Part shown: in pieces, positions 34,629 through 43,615 of the stretch
Layout: every line of letters starts with the position of its first letter
How positions within the stretch are numbered: position 1 is the first letter of the stretch
Assembly: GCA_050949255.1 (NCBI GenBank)
Contig: JBMNFJ010000016.1
Location: forward strand, 1,116,001 to 1,180,000
DNA: 64,000 nt
Origin: UBA3941 sp002385665
Lineage (GTDB): Bacteria > Bacillota > Clostridia > Caldicoprobacterales > UBA3941
Direction of reading: 5' to 3'
Position numbers and translations under genes: made by a program
The notes under the pieces: generated by a model
What the model was told of the DNA's origin: nothing
What the model saw: the letters and a program-made list of their open reading frames with translations, nothing else
Database searches by the model: none

Positions 34629-36704
34629 TCACACTTTTTCATATAATGCCAGAGCAATTTGCTGCGCTGATAAGGTTTCTGGTAGCTCTGCTTCTATAGA
34701 GTCTATAGTTGCGACTTCCAAAAGTTTATAACCTTTTACCTCTAAATCGACATAAGTTTCATTATCGCTATCATTCCACATCGTTACAGCAAGTTTATTG
34801 TCTTTAACATATGCTTTTGCAATAATAGCAGGATTATTACAGGTTATAGGAACTGTATCTTTAAACTCACCATACCCTAGAATATCCCAGTATTTTTTAC
34901 GAAGCTCAGTTACTTTTCTTGCATACTCATTATACTCGGGATACTTGTTAGCTAATACATCTTCACAATCCGCCTGATAACAGATTTCCATTTCATATCT
35001 GTAGCCAAACGTAAATGCATAATTTGCTACACGAGGCGCAATATATGGGAATGGATTTCGAACAGTAATAATAACATCCGGGAAGCAATATCGGAATAGC
35101 TCCGGATAATTTATGACTTCCGCTTTTTCGTTATTCTTATCAGTATCAAGACGATTGCCTTCTTTGCTCGGATAAGATTCTATTCCATGCAAGCAATCTA
35201 CATAAGATGAATACAGATCCGTAATATGCTCAGTAAAAAATGCGAATTCCTTATCTATTTGCTTTGTGCGAGCCTGAATGCGGTTTAACAGCTCCTTCCT
35301 ACCATTCGATTGTGAAAGAGACGGCTTGCCTTTTGCATGAGGATGCCGTTCATCAAAGCATGGTCTTGGCGGCATGCCCCCAATCTGATCAAATAATACT
35401 CCATCCGCACCAAACGATGCAATAAAATCAGTTTTCTCTTCCATAAGCTGCTGCCATTCAGGGCAAGAAGGACAGGCAGTTGCAAAAGTTTTAGAGGTAT
35501 AATTTTTTAAAAATGAACTATCATGCGATTTATTATATTGCTCATAATACGGAACTCCCCATAAGCTTTTACTTTCATAGTTGCTTCCGCCATTTTTATA
35601 ATAGTCAGTCGTAACATCGATTAAATGCCCTTGAAAGTAAAGGGTTACTTTTCCGCCTTCTTTTTGTACAGCCTTAATATTATCTTTAAGCATTTGCTCG
35701 CCGCCAAGGGATTCGCTAACTTTCAAGTCTGGATATTGATTATCATGACCACTATCATACCAGCCAAATAGACCAAGAGTATCGCAGCCTGTAGCAACCG
35801 CCTGTTTATAAAGCTGTGGTAAAGTATTATACTTCCACATCTCCGTACCATACTGCTGTTTGTTTATTACAAGGTAGTAACCCATCATATCTTGCACCCA
35901 TCTAGGTTTACGATGGGAAGGCTTCCAAGTTTTTGACCAGTCTATATAGTCTTGTGCTCCATGATGCCAAGTACCCGTATATAGCTTCATTACAGCTGTT
36001 GGAGCTTGCCATGTCTCACCATGTTTAACAAAAGGCATCTTGTCTATTGATATCGTTATTGCACCCTGATCATCGCTATTACCCTTAACTCGAAGCTCGG
36101 TTGAATAAAAGTCATTATCATGACTTGCTAGATATAATACTTGGTCTTGATCCTCAAGAGCCATCCATTGCATACTGCCATCACCGGGATAGGTCATTGA
36201 AAGCGTATTACTATTACTTTCTCTGGTTGGACCAATACGTGCCAAATATTTCCCTATATTATAATATTTTTGTCCACTCTGTCTAGGCCATAGAAGGGCA
36301 GGCTTGCCACCTGCTAAGGTCTTGATAACACCAATGTTTGGATAATAAAAATCAGTAATTAAAGCATCTGCTTCCTTGTTATTAATTTCAGCATCGAATA
36401 TTAAATTTTCTCCCTCTAATGTAGCAGTTAATTTCAAACATATGTTAGTAGCTATATTATCTCTAGTTACCATTTCGTCAATAATGAACTGCAAGCTGTT
36501 TTGCCTTTCCACTATTTTAAAATTTTGATTTTTACCGAATACAACATTCTCCCAATTACTCCCTTTTTTGAACACAATCTTAAAAGAATCTTCTACAGGA
36601 GAAGCAATTACATTTCCTATTTCAGCATGATTATTTATCAAGCATAACAATCGTCCCTTTTCATCGAAATCTACCGTCAAGTACTCATTTTGCAATCTAT
36701 ACAC
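34629..36704 (-). CDS. DUF6259 glycosidase-like protein, copy 2
   Basis: 691 residues with the same domains as copy 1. Residues 1-647 match copy 1 exactly and the last 44 (DNETYVDLEVKGYKLLEV) match copy 3 exactly, so this gene is a hybrid of its neighbours, as expected from unequal crossing-over. The upstream 238 bp are identical to those before copy 1. GTG start behind AGGGGGT. Confidence 0.8.
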   Translation of the reverse strand: MYRLQNEYLTVDFDEKGRLLCLINNHAEIGNVIASPVEDSFKIVFKKGSNWENVVFGKNQNFKIVERQNSLQFIIDEMVTRDNIATNICLKLTATLEGENLIFDAEINNKEADALITDFYYPNIGVIKTLAGGKPALLWPRQSGQKYYNIGKYLARIGPTRESNSNTLSMTYPGDGSMQWMALEDQDQVLYLASHDNDFYSTELRVKGNSDDQGAITISIDKMPFVKHGETWQAPTAVMKLYTGTWHHGAQDYIDWSKTWKPSHRKPRWVQDMMGYYLVINKQQYGTEMWKYNTLPQLYKQAVATGCDTLGLFGWYDSGHDNQYPDLKVSESLGGEQMLKDNIKAVQKEGGKVTLYFQGHLIDVTTDYYKNGGSNYESKSLWGVPYYEQYNKSHDSSFLKNYTSKTFATACPSCPEWQQLMEEKTDFIASFGADGVLFDQIGGMPPRPCFDERHPHAKGKPSLSQSNGRKELLNRIQARTKQIDKEFAFFTEHITDLYSSYVDCLHGIESYPSKEGNRLDTDKNNEKAEVINYPELFRYCFPDVIITVRNPFPYIAPRVANYAFTFGYRYEMEICYQADCEDVLANKYPEYNEYARKVTELRKKYWDILGYGEFKDTVPITCNNPAIIAKAYVKDNKLAVTMWNDSDNETYVDLEVKGYKLLEVATIDSIEAELPETLSAQQIALALYEKV

Positions 36705-36864
36705 TTCGATTACCCCCTTTTTATTTTAATAAATCATGCAATACTACTAATTTTATCTATAGTACCGGATAATTCCTTCAATATCCGTTGGTGTTAAATT
36801 CCCCTGTACATAATCGTACAAGCGATAGTTGGTGTTAGTAAAATGTCTTATCAATTCAGCTATG

Positions 36865-36917
36865 AGTGTTTAATCCATTAACAGGGCCACTTTATGGTTA
36901 TATACACAAGAAACCTG
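36865..36917 (-). pseudogene. Second aldose epimerase fragment in the repeat spacer
   Basis: Identical copy of the epimerase remnant at 34551-34603, displaced by exactly 2314 bp, between DUF6259 copies 2 and 3. Confidence 0.6.
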
Positions 36918-36942
36918 TTCCCTCTGCATGAAGATCTAAAGC

Positions 36943-38889
36943 TCACACTTTTTCATATAATGCCAGAGCAATTTGCTGCGCTGATAAGGTTTCTGGTAGC
37001 TCTGCTTCTATAGAGTCTATAGTTGCGACTTCCAAAAGTTTATAACCTTTTACCTCTAAATCGACATAAGTTTCATTATCGCTATCATTCCACATCGTTA
37101 CAGCAAGTTTATTGTCTTTAACATATGCTTTTGCAATAATAGCAGGATTATTACAGGTTATAGGAACTGTATCTTTAAACTCACCATACCCTAGAATATC
37201 CCAGTATTTTTTACGAAGCTCAGTTACTTTTCTTGCATACTCATTATACTCGGGATACTTGTTAGCTAATACATCTTCACAATCCGCCTGATAACGGATT
37301 TCCATTTCATATCTGTAGCCAAACGTAAATGCATAATTTGCTACACGAGGCGCAATATATGGGAATGGATTTCGAACGGTAATAATGACATCCGGGAAGC
37401 AATATCGGAATAGCTCCGGATAATTTATGACTTCCGCTTTTTCGTTATTCTTATCAGTATCAAGACGATTGCCTTCTTTGCTCGGATAAGATTCTATTCC
37501 ATGCAAGCAATCTACATAAGATGAATACAGATCCGTAATATGCTCAGTAAAAAATGCGAATTCCTTATCTATTTGCTTTGTGCGAGCCTGAATGCGGTTT
37601 AACAGCTCCTTCCTACCATTCGATTGTGAAAGAGACGGCTTGCCTTTTGCATGAGGATGCCGTTCATCAAAGCATGGTCTTGGCGGCATGCCCCCAATCT
37701 GATCAAATAATACTCCATCCGCACCAAACGATGCAATAAAATCAGTTTTCTCTTCCATAAGCTGCTGCCATTCAGGGCAAGAAGGACAGGCAGTTGCAAA
37801 AGTTTTAGAGGTATAATTTTTTAAAAATGAACTATCATGCGATTTATTATATTGCTCATAATACGGAACTCCCCATAAGCTTTTACTTTCATAGTTGCTT
37901 CCGCCATTTTTATAATAGTCAGTCGTAACATCGATTAAATGCCCTTGAAAGTAAAGGGTTACTTTTCCGCCTTCTTTTTGTACAGCCTTAATATTATCTT
38001 TAAGCATTTGCTCGCCGCCAAGGGATTCGCTAACTTTCAAGTCTGGATATTGATTATCATGACCACTATCATACCAGCCAAATAGACCAAGAGTATCGCA
38101 GCCTGTAGCAACCGCCTGTTTATAAAGCTGTGGTAAAGTATTATACTTCCACATCTCCGTACCATACTGCTGTTTGTTTATTACAAGGTAGTAACCCATC
38201 ATATCTTGCACCCATCTAGGTTTACGATGGGAAGGCTTCCAAGTTTTTGACCAGTCTATATAGTCTTGTGCTCCATGATGCCAAGTACCCGTATATAGCT
38301 TCATTACAGCTGTTGGAGCTTGCCATGTCTCACCATGTTTAACAAAAGGCATCTTGTCTATTGATATCGTTATTGCACCCTGATCATCGCTATTACCCTT
38401 AACTCGAAGCTCGGTTGAATAAAAGTCATTATCATGACTTGCTAGATATAATACTTGGTCTTGATCCTCAAGAGCCATCCATTGCATACTGCCATCACCG
38501 GGATAGGTCATTGAAAGCGTATTACTATTACTTTCTCTGGTTGGACCAATACGTGCCAAATATTTCCCTATATTATAATATTTTTGTCCACTCTGTCTAG
38601 GCCATAGAAGGGCAGGCTTGCCACCTGCTAAGGTCTTGATAACACCAATGTTTGGATAATAAAAATCAGTAATTAAAGCATCTGCTTCCTTGTTATCAAT
38701 TTCAGCATCGAATATTAAATTTTCTCCCTCTAATATAGCAGTTAATTTCAAACATATGTTAGTAGCTATATTATCTCTAGTTACCATTTCGTCAATAATG
38801 AACTGCAAGCTGTTTTGCCTTTTCACTATTTTAAAATTTTGATTTTTACCGAATACAACATTCTCCCAATTACTCCCTTTTTTGAACAC
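36943..38889 (-). pseudogene. DUF6259 glycosidase-like protein, copy 3, 5'-truncated
   Basis: Homology with copy 2 stops at 38894, removing the first 43 codons, the RBS and the promoter. The remaining frame opens at a GTG corresponding to Val44 and runs 648 residues. Four substitutions separate it from copy 2 (Glu to Lys, Thr to Ile, Asn to Asp, Cys to Arg). Six unrelated bases, then an IS256-family element, follow. The loss of part of the beta-sandwich strand set makes a functional product doubtful. Confidence 0.75.
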
Positions 38890-38900
38890 AATCTGCGTTA

Positions 38901-40460
38901 GTCAAGTCCAAAATAGTGTGTAAATTGCCTCGGTTGTTAAACAGCAGCCAGCCAGACACCCAATAACAATAAACGTTTATGCCGTGAAAGCTGTTGATAA
39001 TGAGTTCATGGCATGTTTGGCTGATAGACGGGCCTTATCCCTCCTTCAAAGCATAACCCCACAAATAGAGAGTGGACGGGACTGATGTGGGAAAACATGC
39101 AATATGAGGTTCGTTGTCAACAGCCCCTGGTTTAAATGTGCGTCTTATGCAGCAGTACCGGGCTTCGGGTTTTTCTCATTCCGTATCTGGTAATAAAGCT
39201 GCATATCAAAGTATTTGCGCCCTGTCTGCCATCTTTCATCCTGTTCCATAAGCAATGCACCCATCAGCCGGATAACTGATGCTGCATTGGGAAAGATCCG
39301 AATAACCCTCTCCCGACGGCGGATTTCCTGGTTAAGCCTTTCCACACTGTTTGTAGTACGAAGCCGTTTCCGGTACTTCAAAGGCAGGGCAAGAACAGCG
39401 GTTATGTCATCAAATGCCTCATCCAGGATGGCTGTGGCTTTCGGTGCCTTTGCTTCATAGGTTTGGATAATTCGGTCTCTGATGCTGCGGGCACTTTCAA
39501 GATCAACGGCTTCATAAAGCTGGCAAAGCTCTTCCTTAAGTTCAGGCTGTAATGCTTTCGGTGTATGATCCAAAATGTTCTTCGAAAAATGGGTTTGGCA
39601 TCGTTGCCAGCCGGCTCCTTGAAAATGTCTTTTAACAGCATTAACAAGCCCTTTGTGGTCATCAGAGGTTACTAAATCAACATTCTTCAGTCCTCGTTCT
39701 TTAAGGGAGGAAAAGAATTCACCCCAGCAGCTTTCTGATTCGCTGTTGGCTAGTTGAAAACCTATGACCTCACGGTAACCTTCTTCGTTAATGCCTATGG
39801 CTATTAGCAGCCCTCTTGATCGTATACGACCGTTTTCCCGCACCTTCACATAGATAGCATCAACTACAAGAAAAGGATAGTGGTATTTTAGAGGGCGTGT
39901 CCTAAAGGCCTCTATAATAGGGTCTAATTTCTTGCAAAGGGCTGAGACTGTTGATTTCGAAAACTTCTTCCCACATAGTTCTTCGGTTATTATCTCCACT
40001 TTGCGGGTGGACACCCCATTTATGACCATCTCCATCATTGCCAGAACCAATGCTTGTTCACTACGCTGATACCGGGTAAATAACTCTGTAGAGAATTGGC
40101 CATTTCGATGACGGGGAACCCGCAGTGTAAGCGTGCCTACCCGGGTAGTTAGCTCTCTATTTCTATATCCATTGCGGTATGCTGTTCGTTCTTCAGTCCG
40201 CTCATAGGGCTCTGCTCCTAATTGCTCTGAAGACTGTGCTAGTAATACTTGGTTAAATATTTCTTCCAGTAGTTTAGAAAAGGCCTTATCTTTTCCATTT
40301 GATAAAAATAATCCGTGCAAAAGTTCTTCGGTTATTGTAATATTATACTGAGCCATGGTTCTTCCTCCTCGGTTTGGTATTTGTTTGCAACTATATTTTA
40401 ACCGAGGTAGAGCCTTGGCTCAAATTATTTTTCTTTTTACACCATTATACGGACTTAATC
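38901..40460 (-). mobile_element. IS256-family insertion sequence, copy 1
   Basis: 1560 bp. Ends carry imperfect inverted repeats of ~23 bp: GTCAAGTCCAAAATAGTGTG at the left and GATTAAGTCCGTATAATGG (reverse strand) at the right, with TGCCTCGGT-type subterminal repeats. One transposase gene is inside. The flanks (CTGCGTTA left, AATATATG right) do not form a target duplication, so the neighbouring DNA was deleted or rearranged after insertion. Confidence 0.88.
39145..40356 (-). CDS. IS256-family transposase (mutator type)
   Basis: 403 residues, complete. N-terminal DNA-binding region with RTAYRNGYRNRELTTRVGTL; DDE catalytic domain with the first Asp in PFLVVDAIYVKV, the second in LVTSDDHKGLVNAV, and Glu in TTNSVERLNQEIRRRERVIRIFPN. 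WQRCQTHFSKN is the conserved C/H-containing block. About nine in ten residues match the copy at 52231. Confidence 0.95.
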   Translation of the reverse strand: MAQYNITITEELLHGLFLSNGKDKAFSKLLEEIFNQVLLAQSSEQLGAEPYERTEERTAYRNGYRNRELTTRVGTLTLRVPRHRNGQFSTELFTRYQRSEQALVLAMMEMVINGVSTRKVEIITEELCGKKFSKSTVSALCKKLDPIIEAFRTRPLKYHYPFLVVDAIYVKVRENGRIRSRGLLIAIGINEEGYREVIGFQLANSESESCWGEFFSSLKERGLKNVDLVTSDDHKGLVNAVKRHFQGAGWQRCQTHFSKNILDHTPKALQPELKEELCQLYEAVDLESARSIRDRIIQTYEAKAPKATAILDEAFDDITAVLALPLKYRKRLRTTNSVERLNQEIRRRERVIRIFPNAASVIRLMGALLMEQDERWQTGRKYFDMQLYYQIRNEKNPKPGTAA

Positions 40461-40581
40461 AATATATGTGTCAAAATCTATTAATATTTTGTTAATTTTA
40501 TATTACCATTCCCCTTCTTCCCTGTCAAGCATATTATTAACAGAGATAGAGTCAGTAGTACAAAATATGGATAAACTATGA

Positions 40582-40610
40582 TTGACATCATTCTAACATA
40601 GTTATATAAT
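40582..40610 (+). promoter_or_regulatory. Consensus promoter ahead of the ABC exporter
   Basis: -35 TTGACA (40582-40587), 17-bp spacer, -10 TATAAT (40605-40610). Transcription should start near 40617. It is followed by a short ORF and a terminator-like hairpin before the first transporter gene. Confidence 0.8.
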
Positions 40611-40641
40611 TATTTCATCTATAGGAAAGGTGGTGAGAGGT

Positions 40642-40845
40642 ATGGATATATCTTTTGTTCGTGGCGGTGGTTTATATACGGAATGTGCACTCATTAAAGG
40701 CTATATACGCAACAACAGAAGATCAGGATCATGGCTGAAGTCTGAGCTTTTACCCGTCATCTGTGCCGGTTTTGCTCTGCTACGGGATAGCTGTGTCCAT
40801 TTTTACCGTATTGAGTGCCTCTTGCCACGCATATACCCTGCCTAG
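40642..40845 (+). CDS. Possible leader peptide upstream of the ABC exporter
   Basis: From ATG 40642 (MDISFVRGGGLYTECALIKG) a 67-residue frame runs to 40845, with AGGAAAGGTGGTGAGAGG before it. It has no recognised family, and the second half (LLRDSCVHFYRIECLLP) has a composition unlike a folded protein. It lies between a strong promoter and a terminator-like hairpin, the arrangement expected for an attenuation leader. The region may instead be an untranslated regulatory RNA. Confidence 0.35.
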   Translation: MDISFVRGGGLYTECALIKGYIRNNRRSGSWLKSELLPVICAGFALLRDSCVHFYRIECLLPRIYPA

Positions 40846-40875
40846 TCAAACAGGTATATTAATCATGTGTTGGTA

Positions 40876-40910
40876 ACCCAGGCATTCAAACGGAAGCCTG
40901 GGTATTTTTA
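40876..40910 (+). terminator. Terminator/attenuator before the ABC exporter genes
   Basis: Stem ACCCAGGC / GCCTGGGT with a 12-nt loop, followed by ATTTTTAT, 36 bp upstream of the first permease start. The hairpin would stop transcription from the 40582 promoter unless read through. Confidence 0.7.
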
Positions 40911-40945
40911 TACCCAAATCTCAACGATTAAGGAGTGCATAACAC

Positions 40946-41713
40946 ATGATTAAATATATAAAAACAGCTCAAATGGTTCATTTTGAAAAGACAAACGGCG
41001 GAGTAATCTATCTCCTGCCTGATGTTATTATTAAAATATTCACCTTGGTTCCCCTGGTCTTTCTGTGGAAAGTAGTCATGTTATCGGGGGTGGATGTAGG
41101 AATGAGTATGCAACAAATGCTCTCATATGCATATGTCAGTTCCCTGCTCTCCGACATGATGGTCGTAAATACCCCGGCGTCGGGATGGCTTAGCGAAGGA
41201 GTTCTTATGAGGCTCTATGGCCGCCCCCTCTCGATTATAGGCCAGCTCATCTCACAGACCGTAGGTGGATGGATACCCATGTTATTCTTGTTCTCACTAC
41301 CCATGGCTATAGTAGCGCCCCTTGTGGGCGTAAACCTCAGGCCTGCATCCTTATGGTTTTTTGTCAGCCTGTTCCTATGCATCAGCCTGGGTTTTGCCAT
41401 CGATATTCTATTTGCCTGCCTGTCAATCAAGCTTAGAAATACGAGTTGGCTGATAAGTCGCATAAGGGCAGCCATCGTTGCCCTGCTGTCCGGGACAATA
41501 ATACCTGTCAGCCTGATGCCCCTGGGATTTGACAGGATAGTTAAATACCAGCCCTTTGCCAGCCTGGGTGGTGCCCCCCTGTCAATCTTTGTAGGTGCCT
41601 CGGATCCCTTAAGCATCCTGAAGGTACAGATTTTCTGGAACCTGATCCTATGGCCTTTTGCATTGCTGGTATTCAAAAAATCACAGGAGGGGATGGTCAG
41701 CTATGGTGGCTAA
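40946..41713 (+). CDS. ABC-2 type transporter permease
   Basis: 255 residues with six hydrophobic segments (VIIKIFTLVPLVFLWKVVML; MLFLFSLPMAIVAPLVGV; LWFFVSLFLCISLGFAIDILF; AIVALLSGTIIPVSLMPLG; FWNLILWPFALLVF). The G-x-I-I-P-V-S-L-M-P segment is typical of the ABC-2 exporters formerly called DUF990. It forms a heterodimeric channel with the next permease. Export substrate unknown. Confidence 0.85.
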   Translation: MIKYIKTAQMVHFEKTNGGVIYLLPDVIIKIFTLVPLVFLWKVVMLSGVDVGMSMQQMLSYAYVSSLLSDMMVVNTPASGWLSEGVLMRLYGRPLSIIGQLISQTVGGWIPMLFLFSLPMAIVAPLVGVNLRPASLWFFVSLFLCISLGFAIDILFACLSIKLRNTSWLISRIRAAIVALLSGTIIPVSLMPLGFDRIVKYQPFASLGGAPLSIFVGASDPLSILKVQIFWNLILWPFALLVFKKSQEGMVSYGG

Positions 41714-42557
41714 AATTATATATAGGTTAAAACGAGTATTGGACCTGTTTTATATCTCGGCAAAGATGGATTTGATGTGGTTACTCAGGGATACAAAGTT
41801 TGCCCTGGCAGCCATAACCGCCGACACCGTCTCCAATCTTTCCGTAGTATCCAGCGTATATCTTATAGCCCTTCGCTTTGGTGGTATTGGCAACATGAGC
41901 GTAGATGAGGTTCTGTTTATGATGGCATATTCAACACTGACAACGGGTGTATTCATACTCTTTGGATCCAGCAACAACATCCACATCAGCCGGATCATAG
42001 GCCGTGGCCAGTTAGAACACCTTTTCATACAGCCCCACACATTAAAGGCACAGCTTATAACCGGTGGCTTTATACCCTTTACAGGCAGCAGTAACTTCAT
42101 CATAGGATGTGGTTTACTGGTAATAGCCATCAATCGGCTAAACCTGCAAATAGGCTTTTGGTGGATAACCCTGTTGATCCTCCATGTGGCAACGACCATG
42201 GTTATTATTATAGCCCGGTCCTATTTGGTATCAACCCTTGCATTCTATGCACCGGTAGCTGCCGAAGAGATCTCAAGTACTGCAATCAACGGGACATGGC
42301 AATTGAGTACATTTCCCCTGTCCGGGATGCCGGCCTTCATTCAGGTCCCCTTGCTAACCGTCTTACCGGAGGGGCTTATGGCCTGGTTCCCATCCCTCTG
42401 CCTGCTTGGTAAATCTCCCTTTGCCTTTGCGGACTATTACCCTATGGTATATGCGCTGCTCATATCCATTGCAGCAAGTTTCTTATTTAGGAAAGGACTG
42501 AACTATTATGTTAAACAAGGCTCCAACAGATATGTACCCTACGGATTCCGCCGTTAG
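41703..42557 (+). CDS. ABC-2 type transporter permease, second subunit
   Basis: 284 residues from ATG 41703, which overlaps the previous stop by 11 bp and has AGGAGGGG before it. Six hydrophobic segments; the N-terminus (YISAKMDLMWLLRDTKFALAAI) is the usual amphipathic elbow of DUF990-type permeases. Partner of the upstream permease. Confidence 0.85.
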   Translation: MVAKIIYRLKRVLDLFYISAKMDLMWLLRDTKFALAAITADTVSNLSVVSSVYLIALRFGGIGNMSVDEVLFMMAYSTLTTGVFILFGSSNNIHISRIIGRGQLEHLFIQPHTLKAQLITGGFIPFTGSSNFIIGCGLLVIAINRLNLQIGFWWITLLILHVATTMVIIIARSYLVSTLAFYAPVAAEEISSTAINGTWQLSTFPLSGMPAFIQVPLLTVLPEGLMAWFPSLCLLGKSPFAFADYYPMVYALLISIAASFLFRKGLNYYVKQGSNRYVPYGFRR

Positions 42558-43539
42558 TATAAACAATGTAACAAAAACATTCATCCAATGGCAGCGGGAC
42601 AACACGAAGAAGGGGCTTATAAGAAACCTTATAAAACCCGAGAAACGAAAGATCGTAGCCCTGGATAACGTCTCATTTGAGGTAAAGAAAGGTGAGTTCG
42701 TTGCCTATGCCGGCCCTAATGGTGCAGGGAAAAGTACCACAATGAAACTGTTGGCCGGTATGCTCCTGCCCAACAGCGGTGATATCTCGGTTTTATCCCT
42801 GTCTCCCCAGAAGCAGCGCAGATTACTGATGCAGCGGATAGGGGTTTTATTTGGCAATAGAACGGAATTGTGGTGGGATCACCCGGTAATCCAAAGCTTT
42901 GAATGGAAGAAGGTGGTCTGGGGGATCCCGGATGAGATATACAAAAGAAACCTGAAGGATGTAGTGGAACTACTCGATATTGGTGACTTGCTTAAAACCT
43001 TTGCCCGTGAACTCAGCCTGGGCCAGCGGATGAGAGCGGACCTTGCAATGATGCTGCTCCATAGCCCGGAGCTTATACTGCTGGACGAACCCACCCTGGG
43101 GCTGGATGTTGTTGCAAAAAGGCAGATGATAGACTTTCTAAAAAGAATCAATCAGGAAAATGGTGTAACCATTATAGTGACCAGCCATGATATGGACGAC
43201 CTTGAGGAGATGGCCCAGCGCATATTGATGATATCTTCCGGGAGAATCGCTTTTGACGGGAGCTTCAACGACCTGCGCTCCGTGACGGGCAATTTAACCA
43301 GATTGGTTGTTACCATGGATAGGGGTTTAGTCCCCCAAATCCAAAATGCCAGGCTTATTTCTTCTAAAAATGGAATGTTTGAATATGATGTAGACCTGGC
43401 ACAAATCCCTGTAAAAGATTTGCTGGACCAGCTATCAACCTTGGAAGGGGTTCGGGACGTGGAAATAAAAAAAGCCCCTATAGAGCAGGTTATAGCCAGG
43501 CTCTACAGGGACTGGAGTCTGCCAAAGGAACGGGGTTAA
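42508..43539 (+). CDS. ABC transporter ATP-binding protein
   Basis: 343 residues. Walker A GPNGAGKSTT near 69-78, signature LSLGQRMRADLA near 168-179, Walker B ILLDEPTLGLD near 190-200, and switch His in VTSHDMDD. The first ~60 residues (FIQWQRDNTKKGLIRNLIKPEKR) are the extra N-terminal loop typical of DUF990-linked and capsule/antibiotic-exporting NatA-like ATPases. It overlaps the permease gene by 50 bp. Confidence 0.92.
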   Translation: MLNKAPTDMYPTDSAVSINNVTKTFIQWQRDNTKKGLIRNLIKPEKRKIVALDNVSFEVKKGEFVAYAGPNGAGKSTTMKLLAGMLLPNSGDISVLSLSPQKQRRLLMQRIGVLFGNRTELWWDHPVIQSFEWKKVVWGIPDEIYKRNLKDVVELLDIGDLLKTFARELSLGQRMRADLAMMLLHSPELILLDEPTLGLDVVAKRQMIDFLKRINQENGVTIIVTSHDMDDLEEMAQRILMISSGRIAFDGSFNDLRSVTGNLTRLVVTMDRGLVPQIQNARLISSKNGMFEYDVDLAQIPVKDLLDQLSTLEGVRDVEIKKAPIEQVIARLYRDWSLPKERG

Positions 43540-43551
43540 TCATTACCCCGT
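43530..43551. terminator. Bidirectional terminator between convergent genes
   Basis: Stem ACGGGGT / ACCCCGT, loop TAATCATT, overlapping the ATPase stop codon. It lies between the ABC operon (plus) and the aldo/keto reductase gene (minus). Confidence 0.55.
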
Positions 43552-43615
43552 CCCTTTGACAGGTAAAACTTCTTTCGTAACTTTATTGAATTCTATCTTC
43601 CTTGTCACACCGCAT

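Larger units (their letters stand above)
32451..38894. repeat. Tandem direct repeat, 2314-bp unit, 2.8 copies
   Basis: Sequence at position x reappears at x+2314 from 32451 up to 36580. Unit 1 is 32451-34764, unit 2 is 34765-37078, and partial unit 3 is 37079-38894. Units 1 and 2 look identical on reading; unit 3 carries a few base changes. Each unit is one DUF6259 gene plus its spacer with the epimerase remnant. Confidence 0.92.

Noticed and set aside
32451..38894. Large direct repeats considered as a CRISPR or satellite array
   Set aside because: Units are 2.3 kb and coding; no short repeats with spacers and no cas genes.
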